From contig JBPCJY010000119.1 of the NCBI GenBank assembly GCA_051004815.1, positions 1 through 32,343 on the forward strand: DNA of 32,343 nucleotides. Reading direction: 5' to 3'. The notes beneath the pieces were generated by a model. It was not told where the DNA came from. It searched no databases and saw nothing but the letters and a program-made list of their open reading frames with translations. Within the stretch, counting starts at the first letter, position 1; each line of letters starts with the position of its first letter. A program made the translations under genes and the position numbers. Source of the DNA: JBBQXY01 sp051004815. Lineage in GTDB: Bacteria > Chloroflexota > Ktedonobacteria > Ktedonobacterales > Ktedonobacteraceae. Positions 8,865 through 17,049 of the stretch are shown piece after piece.

Positions 8865-9338
8865 TCACGCAACGTGGATGCGGATCAACACGTCGCCTTT
8901 TTGCACCACTTCGCCGCTGGGAGCCACAAGAGCGGTAACACGCCCCGAAACCTCTGCCTGTATTTCGTTGAAGACTTTCATGGCCTCGACAAGGGCAACG
9001 ACCTGTCCAACCTGCACAATGTCCCCAACGGAGACGAAAGGCGGCGTGCTGGGCGAAGGCGAGGCGTAGTAGACACCTGTCAAGGGAACTACGATAGCGA
9101 CGCTTTTATCCTCTTTTATAGGGGTGCCAACGGCTCCGTGTGCGAACGGCATAGCGGCCTGTCCCATGCTCTTTTGTTGCATTGAGGACGAAACCATCAT
9201 CATATCGGGTTGCCGCCGAATAATGATTTCGGTGCCAGCCTCGGTCAATTCCAGTTCGCTGATAGTGCTGTCGGCAAGCATGGTGATGAGTTCCTCAACA
9301 CGCTCGAGCCAGGATATCTTCTGCTCGTCTGTATCCAT
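8865..9338 (-). CDS. accB: Acetyl-CoA carboxylase biotin carboxyl carrier protein
   Basis: 157 residues. AccB carries the biotin that AccC carboxylates before transfer to acetyl-CoA, forming malonyl-CoA for fatty acid synthesis. The C-terminal biotinyl domain has VEAMKVFNEI with the target Lys at 121; the canonical motif is EAMKxxNEI. GDIVQVGQVVALVE and SGEVVQKGDVLIRI flank it as in lipoyl/biotinyl domains. The N-terminal helix region and a Met/Gln/Pro linker are typical of AccB rather than of a fused carboxylase. The chosen ATG lies 4 bases after the fabF stop and has GAAGAG upstream; an ATG at 9353, inside fabF, is an alternative. Confidence 0.94.
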   Translation of the reverse strand: MDTDEQKISWLERVEELITMLADSTISELELTEAGTEIIIRRQPDMMMVSSSMQQKSMGQAAMPFAHGAVGTPIKEDKSVAIVVPLTGVYYASPSPSTPPFVSVGDIVQVGQVVALVEAMKVFNEIQAEVSGRVTALVAPSGEVVQKGDVLIRIHVA

Positions 9339-9342
9339 TTTA

Positions 9343-10581
9343 CTACTCTTCATATCTTTTAAAAATGAGGCTGGTGTTGTGACCGCCAAAGCCCATGACG
9401 TTGGACATGGCAATGTTGACGGTGCGATGCTGTGCTTCATTGGGTACGTAGTTAAGATCGCAGTCCGGATCAGGATGGTGCAGGTTGATGGTGGGCGGAA
9501 TGATGCCTGTCTGGATAGCCATGATCGAGATGACCGCCTCTACTGCCCCTGCGGCTCCTAACGTATGTCCGGTCATGGACTTGGTGGAACTAATAGCCAC
9601 CTCGTAGGCATGCTGGCCGAAGCAGGTTTTGATGGCCTGAGTTTCGTTGCGGTCGTTATAGCCCGTCGAGGTGCCGTGGGCGTTGATATAGTCTATCTGT
9701 TCCGGGCGCAAATTAGCTTTTTGCAGAGCGCGGCGCATGGCCCGTACCAGTCCCTCGCCACCGGGGGCGGGTTCGGTGATGTGGTGTGCATCATCGGTAG
9801 AGGCGTAGCCAATCAGTTCCGCCTGGATGTGCGCTCCCCGTGCTTTAGCAAAGTCCAGGTCTTCCAGGATCAACATACCTGCTCCCTCACCCATCACAAA
9901 GCCGTCGCGGCTGGCGTCGAAAGGACGGCTGGCTCCGGCGGGATCGTCATTGCGACGCGAGAGGGCGTGCATATTATCGAAGGCGGCCATGGCGATAGGG
10001 GTAACAGCTTTCTCGGCCCCACCCGCGATCATCGCTTTGGCATCGCCACGACGAATCGTCTCCCAGGCCTCACCAACAGTATTGCCGCTGGTTGCGCAGG
10101 CGGAGACCGCCGCCCAGTTCGGCCCCTTGGCTCCCGTCATAATGGCCACTACCCCCGGCGCACCATCAATAATCATCATACTGATGAAGAATGGGCTGAT
10201 GCGGTCCGGCCCTTTTTCGTGCAGCACCTTGAATTGGTCGTGCAAGGTGACGAGTCCTCCGATGCCGCTGCCAATGTAGACGCCAATATCATCGGCATTC
10301 TCCGGCGTGATCTGTAAATCTGCCTGCGCCAGAGCTTGCTTAGTGGTGGCAATGGCTAGCTGCTCATAGGGGTCATTGCGGCGTGTCTCTTTGCGATCCA
10401 TGTAGAGCGTGGGATCAAAATTCCTGATCTCGCCGCCAAAGTGGACACGAAATTTGCTGGTATCATAGCCTGTAATCTCGCTCATACCCGATTTGCCCTG
10501 GCAGAGGGCGTCCCACGTTGAGGCCAGATCATTGCCTAATGAGGTGATTAGCCCCATACCGGTAACTACTACGCGCGACAT
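9343..10581 (-). CDS. fabF: Beta-ketoacyl-ACP synthase II
   Basis: 412 residues, the normal FabF length. It condenses malonyl-ACP with acyl-ACP in fatty acid elongation. The Cys-His-His triad is visible: C162 in AVSACATSG, H302 in NAHGTSTGYND and H339 in STKSMTGHTLGAAGAVEA, with K334 beside the last. The glycine-rich C-terminus MGFGGHNTSLIFKRY is typical. GGGAGG is located five bases before the ATG, so the start is well supported. It sits between accC (29-base gap) and accB (4-base gap), so condensation and malonyl-CoA supply are co-expressed. No fabD, fabG, acpP, accA or accD is in the window. Confidence 0.96.
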   Translation of the reverse strand: MSRVVVTGMGLITSLGNDLASTWDALCQGKSGMSEITGYDTSKFRVHFGGEIRNFDPTLYMDRKETRRNDPYEQLAIATTKQALAQADLQITPENADDIGVYIGSGIGGLVTLHDQFKVLHEKGPDRISPFFISMMIIDGAPGVVAIMTGAKGPNWAAVSACATSGNTVGEAWETIRRGDAKAMIAGGAEKAVTPIAMAAFDNMHALSRRNDDPAGASRPFDASRDGFVMGEGAGMLILEDLDFAKARGAHIQAELIGYASTDDAHHITEPAPGGEGLVRAMRRALQKANLRPEQIDYINAHGTSTGYNDRNETQAIKTCFGQHAYEVAISSTKSMTGHTLGAAGAVEAVISIMAIQTGIIPPTINLHHPDPDCDLNYVPNEAQHRTVNIAMSNVMGFGGHNTSLIFKRYEE

Positions 10582-10610
10582 GTGTACCTCCCATGATGAG
10601 TGACTAGAAC

Positions 10611-11966
10611 CTAAATTCCTAAAGCTGCCGCTTCCTCCTGGATGAAACGGGTATACGTCTCACCGCGCAGAAAGCCTTCGTGTCGAAGTAGGCGTTGTAG
10701 AAAGGGAATAGTGGTTGTAACGCCCTCGATGACATATTCATCAAGTGCGCGTTGCATCCGTGCGATAGCCGCCTCACGCGTCTCCGCCCAGACGATCAAC
10801 TTCGACAGGAGAGAGTCGTAGTGCGGCGGTATCTGGTAGCCAGCATAGAGGTGACTATCGACGCGCACGCCGGGACCTCCAGGTGGCAAATAGCGTTCAA
10901 TAGTACCCGTTTGCGGACGGAAATCCGCTGTGGCGTCCTCGGCAGTAATGCGGCATTCGATGGCATGGCCTTCCGGGCGGATGTCCTCCTGTTGCAGTTG
11001 CAATGGGAGACCAGCAGCAATGCGAATCTGCTCCTTGACGAGGTCGGTGCGTGTCACCATTTCCGTGACAGGATGCTCGACTTGCAAGCGCGTATTCATT
11101 TCCATAAAATAATAGCGGTTTTGTTCGTCAACCAGAAATTCAAGAGTGCCAGCATTGCGATAGCCAACGGCTTGCACGGCATGGATAGCTTTCATACCCA
11201 TTTCCCGCCGTAGTGAGGCTGGCAGATGTGGGCTGGGCGACTCCTCCAGTACCTTCTGGTTACGCCTCTGGCAGGAGCAATTGCGCTCTCCCAGGTAGAC
11301 GCCATGGCCGAAATTATCGACCAATACCTGAATCTCAATGTGACGGGCGCGTCCCAGGTAACGTTCCAGGTACAGACCATCGTCCTTAAAGGCTTCGCGT
11401 ACCTCGTTTTGTGCCACCGTAAAGACACGCTCGAATTCATCCGAGCGTTTCACCAGGCGGATACCGCGTCCGCCGCCCCCTGCTGCTGCCTTTAACATGA
11501 GAGGGAAGCCAATTTCGTGTGCGGCATCCAGCCCTTCGGGTAGTGTGCGCAACACAGGCGTACCCGCTAACATTGGTAAGCCCAGTTCCGCCATGGCTGT
11601 CCGGGCATCTACCTTATCACCCATGATAGCCATAACGGGGCCGGGTGGGCCAATGAAAGTGATATGCACATCGGCGCAGATCTCAGCAAAGCTGGTATTC
11701 TCGGAGAGGAAACCATAGCCAGGGTGAATCGCGTCCGCACCGGTAATCAGCGCAGCACTGATGATATTAGGAATGTTAAGGTAGCTCTTTCCGCTTGCCC
11801 CTGGGCCGATGCAGATATGCTCATCCGCCATGCGTACAGGGAGGGAATCGCGATCAGCTTCTGAATGGGCGATCACGCTTGGTATACCCATTTCGTGGCA
11901 AGCGCGAATGATGCGCAAGGCGATCTCACCACGGTTAGCAATCAAAATTTTACGAAACATTGTCAT
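10611..11966 (-). CDS. accC: Acetyl-CoA carboxylase biotin carboxylase subunit
   Basis: 451 residues. AccC uses ATP and bicarbonate to carboxylate the biotin on AccB. The biotin-carboxylase N-domain begins MFRKILIANRGEIALRIIRA. The ATP-grasp region shows KAAAGGGGRGIRLV, HIEIQVLVDNFGHGVYLGER followed by CSCQRRNQKVLEE, and FMEMNTRLQVEHPVTE. All match the family; the usual CSIQRRHQK appears here as CSCQRRNQK. Two ATGs, at 11966 and 11960, are both plausible starts; AGAGGAG lies about 13 bases before the first. It is the first gene of the accC-fabF-accB-glycosyltransferase unit and has a leader of roughly 97 bases from the predicted promoter. Confidence 0.96.
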   Translation of the reverse strand: MTMFRKILIANRGEIALRIIRACHEMGIPSVIAHSEADRDSLPVRMADEHICIGPGASGKSYLNIPNIISAALITGADAIHPGYGFLSENTSFAEICADVHITFIGPPGPVMAIMGDKVDARTAMAELGLPMLAGTPVLRTLPEGLDAAHEIGFPLMLKAAAGGGGRGIRLVKRSDEFERVFTVAQNEVREAFKDDGLYLERYLGRARHIEIQVLVDNFGHGVYLGERNCSCQRRNQKVLEESPSPHLPASLRREMGMKAIHAVQAVGYRNAGTLEFLVDEQNRYYFMEMNTRLQVEHPVTEMVTRTDLVKEQIRIAAGLPLQLQQEDIRPEGHAIECRITAEDATADFRPQTGTIERYLPPGGPGVRVDSHLYAGYQIPPHYDSLLSKLIVWAETREAAIARMQRALDEYVIEGVTTTIPFLQRLLRHEGFLRGETYTRFIQEEAAALGI

Positions 11967-12069
11967 AGGTGCGGGCGTACTCCTCTGTGAGTACCCGCTC
12001 CGCACTGCTCCTCCCTGTAGGGGTGCCCCTTCGCGGGTAACCGCCCTTCTTTAATAAAGCGGTTAGGCC

Positions 12070-12078
12070 ATTATATCA
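12070..12078 (-). promoter_or_regulatory. Extended -10 promoter for the accC operon
   Basis: On the minus strand TGATATAAT gives a perfect TATAAT (12075-12070) with the TGn extension. The -35 is weak. The leader to accC holds GC-rich inverted repeats, including a TAACCGC/GCGGTTA pair around 12031-12066. Confidence 0.5.
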
Positions 12079-12139
12079 CGCGGGTCTAGCCCGTTGCTAG
12101 CTATAGGAGAAACCCATTGGTCTAACAATCTGGACATTT

Positions 12140-12167
12140 TGTAACCTTTCAGATACACTTATCTCTA
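12140..12167 (+). promoter_or_regulatory. Possible ECF-type promoter before the Tat protein gene
   Basis: TGTAACC (12140-12146) followed about 15 bases later by TCTCTA (12162-12167) resembles an ECF-sigma -35/-10 pair rather than a housekeeping promoter. A gene about 14 kb away encodes an ECF factor, but no link is shown. Confidence 0.25.
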
Positions 12168-12247
12168 TATACAGGGTGCTTCCTTGCTTGTAATCGCCTT
12201 TGCATCTTTTGCGGTGCCTATTCTGTTTTTAGAGAAGGAAATCTATC

Positions 12248-13744
12248 ATGGACGCTCAAAACTCTGAACCCACCTTGGAGGATGGAGCCACGTTCGCGAA
12301 CGGGAAGCGACAGCGCGGAATGAGTCGCCGTACCGTATTAAAGCTAGGTACATTAGGTCTGGCCGCCTCCACACTCGGCATATTGGAAGTGGATGCCTGG
12401 CTTCCCAATCGAGCAGCACATGCTGCACCATCCACGTTGCCTGCTATCCAGTACGATATCAGTCAATATATCGCGCCGGTGAAGAGAATCGACGATATCC
12501 CCTTTCAATTTGGCCCGGTGCATACCTTATTTATCACGGCCAAACTCAACCGCACGCCAACTAAAAACGACCAGCACGTTTTGGCAAATGCGCTGGATAC
12601 CATTGAGGCCACGTACCCCTTTAGCCCCAGTGGCGTCTTTACCTTCGTTTCCTATGGTCTGCCTTATTTCAATCGTTTACCGCGCCGCCTTGTTGCTGCT
12701 ACCATGCCACGACTGCTCTCTGACACTACACGTTTTGCATTGGAGGAGGCGGTGCCTGGGCCAACGGATGTCTCTTCACTTAATCCCGGCATCACCAAGC
12801 AAACTTTTAACGTACCAGTAGTCATTGAGTCCAACGACGTGCTGTTCACGCTGCGCAGCGACTCGCTGGCCAATCTGCAAGCAGTGCTGGCCTGGTTCAA
12901 GGGGAGCAACACGCTGAACGGCAATCCTGTTCCGTCACCTACCTTTAAAAACATCTTCACCTTTACCTCCACGCGCCTGCTGTTTCTGCAAATAGGTACA
13001 CCGCGCAAACTGGCCGATCTTCACCACCTTCCGTATGCTAGCTCCATCAACCCGCAATCTCCTATGTGGATGGGTTTTGCCGATCAACAGACAGCCGGAA
13101 GCGGCCCGGCGGAGATTACCACGTTTCAGGGCAACCACGCGGCAACTTTCACGAACGCAACCTCTGCCAGCTACTTCTACAATGGCTCGATCCAGCACTT
13201 TTCGCATGTCATCCTGGATATGGCCCAGTTCTATGCACGTACCGAGCCATTTACTGAACGATGCCAGTATATGTTCCGCTCAAATCCCATTCCTTCCGTC
13301 GGCTATGGAGAGCAGTTCAAAAATGGTGGTGGCCCAACGTTTTTGCCCAATCACTACCAGGGTCCCAATGATGCATTGGCCAATGCGGAAGCCAAAAGCA
13401 CATACGAACACAAGCATCGCATGGGCCATCTGACCGCCTTGCAGCGTTCCTCGCGTGCGGCGGACAGTACACCGCTCCATATGCGTATGGATGGCCCCGG
13501 CTTTGACACTATGGATGTACCAGGAGGAGCGCAACAACCCAAGCTCCAATTCACTATCTTTGTACCAACAGCTAACTTCTTCTCAACATTGCGAACAAAT
13601 CAAGCCTCACTCGACCTCGTAAAGAAGTGTGCGGTGCAAGATGATGATAATGGCCTGGAACGTTTCCTGACGGCAACACGCCGCCAGAACTTCCTCGTGC
13701 CATCGCGAGCGCATCGCGCCTTCCCATTGGTGGAACTTACGTAA
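12248..13744 (+). CDS. Tat-exported Dyp-type-peroxidase-like protein
   Basis: 498 residues, start fixed by GAAGGA about 8 bases before the ATG. The N-terminus carries a twin-arginine signal: SRRTVLKLGTLGLAASTLGI near 27-46, then an AHA-like cleavage region around 58-60. The mature part has the layout I associate with the Dyp-peroxidase superfamily and the archaeal DUF7405 group. An N-terminal ferredoxin-like half contains FTFVSYGLPYFNRL. A second half contains PMWMGFADQQ, then GGSIQHFSHV-like sequence and HRMGHLTALQRSS. The end reads FLTATRRQNFLVPSRAHRAF, close to Dyp C-termini. Histidines in HKHRMGHL are candidate heme or metal ligands. The gene is monocistronic and ends in a hairpin. Fold assignment is an inference from pattern; peroxidase activity is not shown. 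Confidence 0.6.
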   Translation: MDAQNSEPTLEDGATFANGKRQRGMSRRTVLKLGTLGLAASTLGILEVDAWLPNRAAHAAPSTLPAIQYDISQYIAPVKRIDDIPFQFGPVHTLFITAKLNRTPTKNDQHVLANALDTIEATYPFSPSGVFTFVSYGLPYFNRLPRRLVAATMPRLLSDTTRFALEEAVPGPTDVSSLNPGITKQTFNVPVVIESNDVLFTLRSDSLANLQAVLAWFKGSNTLNGNPVPSPTFKNIFTFTSTRLLFLQIGTPRKLADLHHLPYASSINPQSPMWMGFADQQTAGSGPAEITTFQGNHAATFTNATSASYFYNGSIQHFSHVILDMAQFYARTEPFTERCQYMFRSNPIPSVGYGEQFKNGGGPTFLPNHYQGPNDALANAEAKSTYEHKHRMGHLTALQRSSRAADSTPLHMRMDGPGFDTMDVPGGAQQPKLQFTIFVPTANFFSTLRTNQASLDLVKKCAVQDDDNGLERFLTATRRQNFLVPSRAHRAFPLVELT

Positions 13745-13794
13745 AGAGGGATGGCTTGATTACCTGTCCCAAAGGTAATCAAGCCATCCCTCTT
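13744..13794. terminator. 21-bp perfect hairpin at the end of the Tat protein gene
   Basis: Arms 13744-13764 and 13774-13794 are perfectly complementary with a 9-base loop. The left arm begins at the last base of the stop codon. No T-run follows, so it may be an intrinsic terminator of low U content, an RNA-stabilising end, or both. Confidence 0.6.
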
Positions 13795-13813
13795 AAACTG
13801 AAAGATACCCATT

Positions 13814-14008
13814 ATGAGAAAATACACCATTGTCCTGGAGCCTGACACTGAAGAAGGTGGCTACACAGTTACAGTCCCTGCACTGCCAGGGTGTATTACG
13901 CAGGGCGACACTATTGAACAATGCATCGAACGGGCAAAAGAGGCTATAGCTGGCTACATAGAGAGCCTTATCTCTGACAAGGAGGCAATTTTCACATCGC
14001 CCTGGTAA
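13814..14008 (+). CDS. HicB-like protein without a HicA partner
   Basis: 64 residues with the HicB N-terminal fold: YTIVLEPDTEEGGYTVTVPA, LPGCITQGDTIEQCIERAKEAI, then GYIESLISDKEAI. In HicAB pairs such proteins neutralise HicA, but no HicA frame is visible on either side: a hairpin lies upstream and rpmE downstream. It may be an orphan antitoxin, or one of the many solitary HicB/UPF0150-type proteins found in Chloroflexota and cyanobacteria. The SD is weak (GAAAG about 9 bases away), and the start is only 19 bases past the upstream hairpin. The short C-terminus IFTSPW is slightly shorter than typical. Confidence 0.8.
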   Translation: MRKYTIVLEPDTEEGGYTVTVPALPGCITQGDTIEQCIERAKEAIAGYIESLISDKEAIFTSPW

Positions 14009-14045
14009 ATTTGGGCATAAATATGTACTCACAGGTGTTATCTAT

Positions 14046-14053
14046 GGTAGAAT
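14046..14053 (+). promoter_or_regulatory. Extended -10 element for rpmE
   Basis: TGGTAGAAT forms an extended -10 with TAGAAT at 14048-14053. Transcription would start near 14060, leaving a leader of about 116 bases before rpmE. Confidence 0.4.
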
Positions 14054-14175
14054 AAGGGAAATACGAAGCAGATTGTTACGTAGCGGGGTATCTTGACGTC
14101 GGGGTGCCACCAGTACAGTACATCAGTACACAATCATGTTCGCAACTGAAACTAGAAAATCTCGCGGGAGTAACC

Positions 14176-14382
14176 ATGAAAAAAGGAATTCATCCAAATT
14201 ATATTGAGTCCACAGTCAGTTGTGCTTGTGGCAACAGCTTCAAAACAATGAGTGTGAAGCCGCTCATGAAGGTAGATGTCTGCTCTAGCTGCCATCCATT
14301 CTTCACCGGACAACAGCGTATCCTTGACTCGGCTGGTCGTGTGGAGCGTTTCCGCAGGCGCTTCAATCTAAAAGACGAGTAA
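14176..14382 (+). CDS. rpmE: 50S ribosomal protein L31, zinc-binding type
   Basis: 68 residues. It begins MKKGIHPNYIESTVSCACGN and contains VDVCSSCHPFFTGQQRILDSAGRVERF, the standard L31 core. Cys16, Cys18, Cys36 and Cys39 form the zinc site, so this is the C+ type normally used in zinc-replete cells. GGGAG sits 5 bases before the ATG and fixes the start. It is followed closely by a strong intrinsic terminator and then the glycosyltransferase/DUF1385/phosphatase genes. Confidence 0.97.
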   Translation: MKKGIHPNYIESTVSCACGNSFKTMSVKPLMKVDVCSSCHPFFTGQQRILDSAGRVERFRRRFNLKDE

Positions 14383-14405
14383 GCAGTCAACAGGTAGGAT
14401 AGATA

Positions 14406-14449
14406 GGGATAAAGGGTTTTGCATAGAAACAAACCCTTATCCCTTTTTT
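14406..14449 (+). terminator. Intrinsic terminator after rpmE
   Basis: GGGATAAAGGGTTT (14406-14419) pairs with AAACCCTTATCCC (14431-14443) with one bulged A, followed by TTTTTT. This is a classic rho-independent terminator. The next gene starts 50 bases on, so some read-through or a hidden promoter must supply it. Confidence 0.85.
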
Positions 14450-14498
14450 CTGTATGTATGGTATGTATGCTCATGAAAGTGTGCATAGGGTGAGTGGC

Positions 14499-15959
14499 AT
14501 GGCAAATGCAACCGAACGAACCATACTTTTCCTCATTGCTGACACTGGGGCAGGGCATCGTAGCGCGGCCAATGCTATTCGCAATGCGATTACCCTCATA
14601 TCCCAGCAAGAGCAGGAAGAGTGGCATGCACGTCAGCAAAACGAGCATGGCGATGAAGCGGTTCCAGAACCAGTACCTGTTACCTATCGCATCGAAATTG
14701 TCGATGTATTTGAAGAGTACAGCCGTTTTCCTCTGCGTGAAGCCGTAAAGCTCTATGGGCCAGCCATTCGCTATAATCCAAAAGTGTATGGACGCTTCTT
14801 TCATTTTAGCAACGAAGAACGCAACGTACTGGCAGTACAAACCATGGCAACGCCGTTGATTCATACTGGGCTGATGCGATTATTTACCAGTGTGCGTCCC
14901 GATATTATTGTCTCTATCCACCCAATGCTCAATCATGTCACGATTCATGCGCTACGCGATTTGAGTATACATGTTCCCTTTCTTACTATTGTGACCGATC
15001 TGGTGAGCGTGCATTATTCCTGGTTCGCGCCGGGTGCTGATGGCTATATCGTTCCAACAGAACAGGCAAAACAGCTTTATTTGGCACGAGGGTTGGATGA
15101 AAAACGGGTACATATCCTTGGCATGCCGATTGACCCGAAATTTACGCGACCTATGGAGAGCAAGCAAGAACTACAGAAGAAATTGGGACTGCAACCAGGT
15201 CTGCCGGTTGTTCTGCTGGCAGGTGGTGGCGATGGTGCTGGCGGCTTGCAAGATGCCGTGCGAGCTATTTCGCGTGCGCGTTTATCGGTGCAACTACTCA
15301 TAGTGACGGGTCGCAACAGGCGGCTCTATGCATACTTACAGCGTGTACGTTCCAGCTTACATGTGTCGGCGAAGGTTTTTGGTTTTGTGCATAACATGCC
15401 GGAGTTGATGCGTGCCGCCGATGTTATTGTGACCAAAGCCGGGCCAGGCACGATCTGTGAGGCTCTGGCCTGTGAACTCCCCATTATCCTCAGCGGATAT
15501 GTTCCCGGACAGGAAGAGGGGAACGTTGATTTTGTGCTGAACAACGACGTGGGATTACTGGCGCACGACCCCATTGAACTGGTCGATAGCTTACGGAAAT
15601 TAGTGAAACCAGGCTCAGCGACAATGCGCCGCCAGGTAGCGAACGCGAAACGCCTCAGTCGGCCCTATGCCTCGTTTGATATCGCCCATTGTATTCTCAG
15701 TTATTTGCCCGGTGTCAGTGAGCCAGGCATATGGCGCAGCGGCCAAATAATGAAACGCCGCCGTTTGATGACCAACACGTTGCGTACATCGCGCACACGC
15801 TTGCGGGCATTTCAGCGTAAACTACCGCACATGAGGCGAATGACTTTTTTGAAAAGTCCCATGGTTGGTCGCCTGACCCGTCTGCGCACGCGTGGACGTG
15901 GCCTACCAGGTCGTTTTAGACGCTTAAGGGATGATAACCAGGATCGTCCATTATTCTGA
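14499..15959 (+). CDS. MGDG-synthase/MurG-type glycosyltransferase
   Basis: 486 residues. The start ATG has AGGGTGAG 5-12 bases upstream; an ATG at 14454 overlaps the rpmE terminator and is rejected. The N-terminal half matches the MGDG-synthase domain: ILFLIADTGAGHRSAANAI and VRPDIIVSIHPMLNHV. The C-terminal half is GT28-like: PVVLLAGGGDGAGGLQDAV, VFGFVHNMPELMRAADVIVT, KAGPGTICEALACELPII. Such enzymes transfer a sugar from a UDP-sugar to diacylglycerol, giving glycolipids at the membrane. An unusual ~75-residue Arg/Lys-rich tail (from about 410, e.g. MKRRRLMTNTLRTSRTRLR) may bind acidic lipid headgroups. It heads a unit with the DUF1385 and phosphatase genes (38-base and 29-base gaps). Confidence 0.88.
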   Translation: MANATERTILFLIADTGAGHRSAANAIRNAITLISQQEQEEWHARQQNEHGDEAVPEPVPVTYRIEIVDVFEEYSRFPLREAVKLYGPAIRYNPKVYGRFFHFSNEERNVLAVQTMATPLIHTGLMRLFTSVRPDIIVSIHPMLNHVTIHALRDLSIHVPFLTIVTDLVSVHYSWFAPGADGYIVPTEQAKQLYLARGLDEKRVHILGMPIDPKFTRPMESKQELQKKLGLQPGLPVVLLAGGGDGAGGLQDAVRAISRARLSVQLLIVTGRNRRLYAYLQRVRSSLHVSAKVFGFVHNMPELMRAADVIVTKAGPGTICEALACELPIILSGYVPGQEEGNVDFVLNNDVGLLAHDPIELVDSLRKLVKPGSATMRRQVANAKRLSRPYASFDIAHCILSYLPGVSEPGIWRSGQIMKRRRLMTNTLRTSRTRLRAFQRKLPHMRRMTFLKSPMVGRLTRLRTRGRGLPGRFRRLRDDNQDRPLF

Positions 15960-15997
15960 GAAAATCGGTTATGCAAGACGTCGAGAGGAGTTTACTT

Positions 15998-17020
15998 GTG
16001 GCAAAATTTTACTATGGCGGTCAAGCTGTCATGGAAGGTGTGATGATGCGTGGTCGCAACTCGGCTGCCGTGGCTATTCGACGTCCAGATGCGAGCATTT
16101 ACCTCCACGAAGAGGCGTTGAATCCTCGCCTGTACCAGAATCGGCTCTTTCGTCTGCCGTTCTTGCGTGGATTATTGTTACTTTGGGAGATGTTGGTGCT
16201 AGGCACGCGCTTGATGACGTTTTCCGCCAATGTCGCCTCTGGCGCAATCAATCCTGAGTCTCCTTCGCTTAAAGCAACGAATGCCACTGCTTCATCCGAC
16301 GATGTGAGCGGAATAGCAGCCGACGAAGAACTAGAGGCACCTCCACAGATTGGTGGAGCGGTGCTGATCTTCACCTTGTTGCTTTCACTTGGGTTTGCGG
16401 TTGTAGTCTTTTTCCTGGGGCCGCTGCTCATCGCCAGCTTACTGCATAACCAGATCGGCACCGGTTGGTTGAACCTGACCGTCGAAGGGGTTGTGCGACT
16501 GGTATTGCTGGTGGGCTACCTCTACTTGATCGGGCGTTTGCCTGATATTCAACGCGTCTTTGGCTATCACGGAGCGGAACATAAGGCCATCAATGCCATG
16601 GAACAGGGTGATCCACTGGATGTTGCGCATGTGCGCCGTGCATCGCGAGTACATACGCGTTGTGGAACTGGTTTTTTGCTGCTGGTGATGGTGGTTTCGA
16701 TCTTCGTCTTTGCCCTTGTGGGTTCGCCACCACTCTTGATCAAAGTGATCTCGCGTATCATACTCGTGCCGGTGGTGGCGGGTATCTCCTACGAACTAAT
16801 GCGTTTAGGGGCGGCGAACTATCGCTTTCGTATAGTCAGGTGGTTACTTGCGCCAGGACTGGCATTGCAGGGTTTGACGACGCGGGAGCCTGATGATAGT
16901 ATGATAGAGTGTGCAATCGCCGCATTAAAGCGTGTAATACAGAGAGATGGGCTGGCTGATACAGGTGGTGAGGTGGTTGAAGCTCCGTTGCCTCCACTGG
17001 CAGTATCGAGTAAAGCCTGA
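15998..17020 (+). CDS. DUF1385 (YqhQ-like) membrane protein
   Basis: 340 residues from a GTG preceded by AGAGGAG at 7 bases; an ATG at 15971 would add nine residues but has no SD. The start FYYGGQAVMEGVMMRGRNSA is the DUF1385 hallmark (GGQAVxEGVMMRG). Further conserved parts are YHGAEHKAINAMEQG and RVHTRCGTGFLLLVM, followed by GISYELMRLGA. About four membrane helices are visible (roughly 120-150, 160-180, 220-245, 250-270). Function is unproven. In many Firmicutes and Chloroflexota this gene lies next to rpmE and prmC/prfA; here a glycosyltransferase sits between it and rpmE. Confidence 0.93.
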   Translation: MAKFYYGGQAVMEGVMMRGRNSAAVAIRRPDASIYLHEEALNPRLYQNRLFRLPFLRGLLLLWEMLVLGTRLMTFSANVASGAINPESPSLKATNATASSDDVSGIAADEELEAPPQIGGAVLIFTLLLSLGFAVVVFFLGPLLIASLLHNQIGTGWLNLTVEGVVRLVLLVGYLYLIGRLPDIQRVFGYHGAEHKAINAMEQGDPLDVAHVRRASRVHTRCGTGFLLLVMVVSIFVFALVGSPPLLIKVISRIILVPVVAGISYELMRLGAANYRFRIVRWLLAPGLALQGLTTREPDDSMIECAIAALKRVIQRDGLADTGGEVVEAPLPPLAVSSKA

Positions 17021-17049
17021 ACCTGAACAGAGAGAAGGACTATCTTAGC

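Noticed and set aside
9565..10317. A 250-codon open frame on the plus strand
   Set aside because: It lies fully opposite fabF, whose motifs are complete, and its translation shows no recognisable domain.
14454..14498. Earlier ATG for the glycosyltransferase
   Set aside because: It sits just past the rpmE terminator T-run, has no SD, and the family motif begins after the second ATG.
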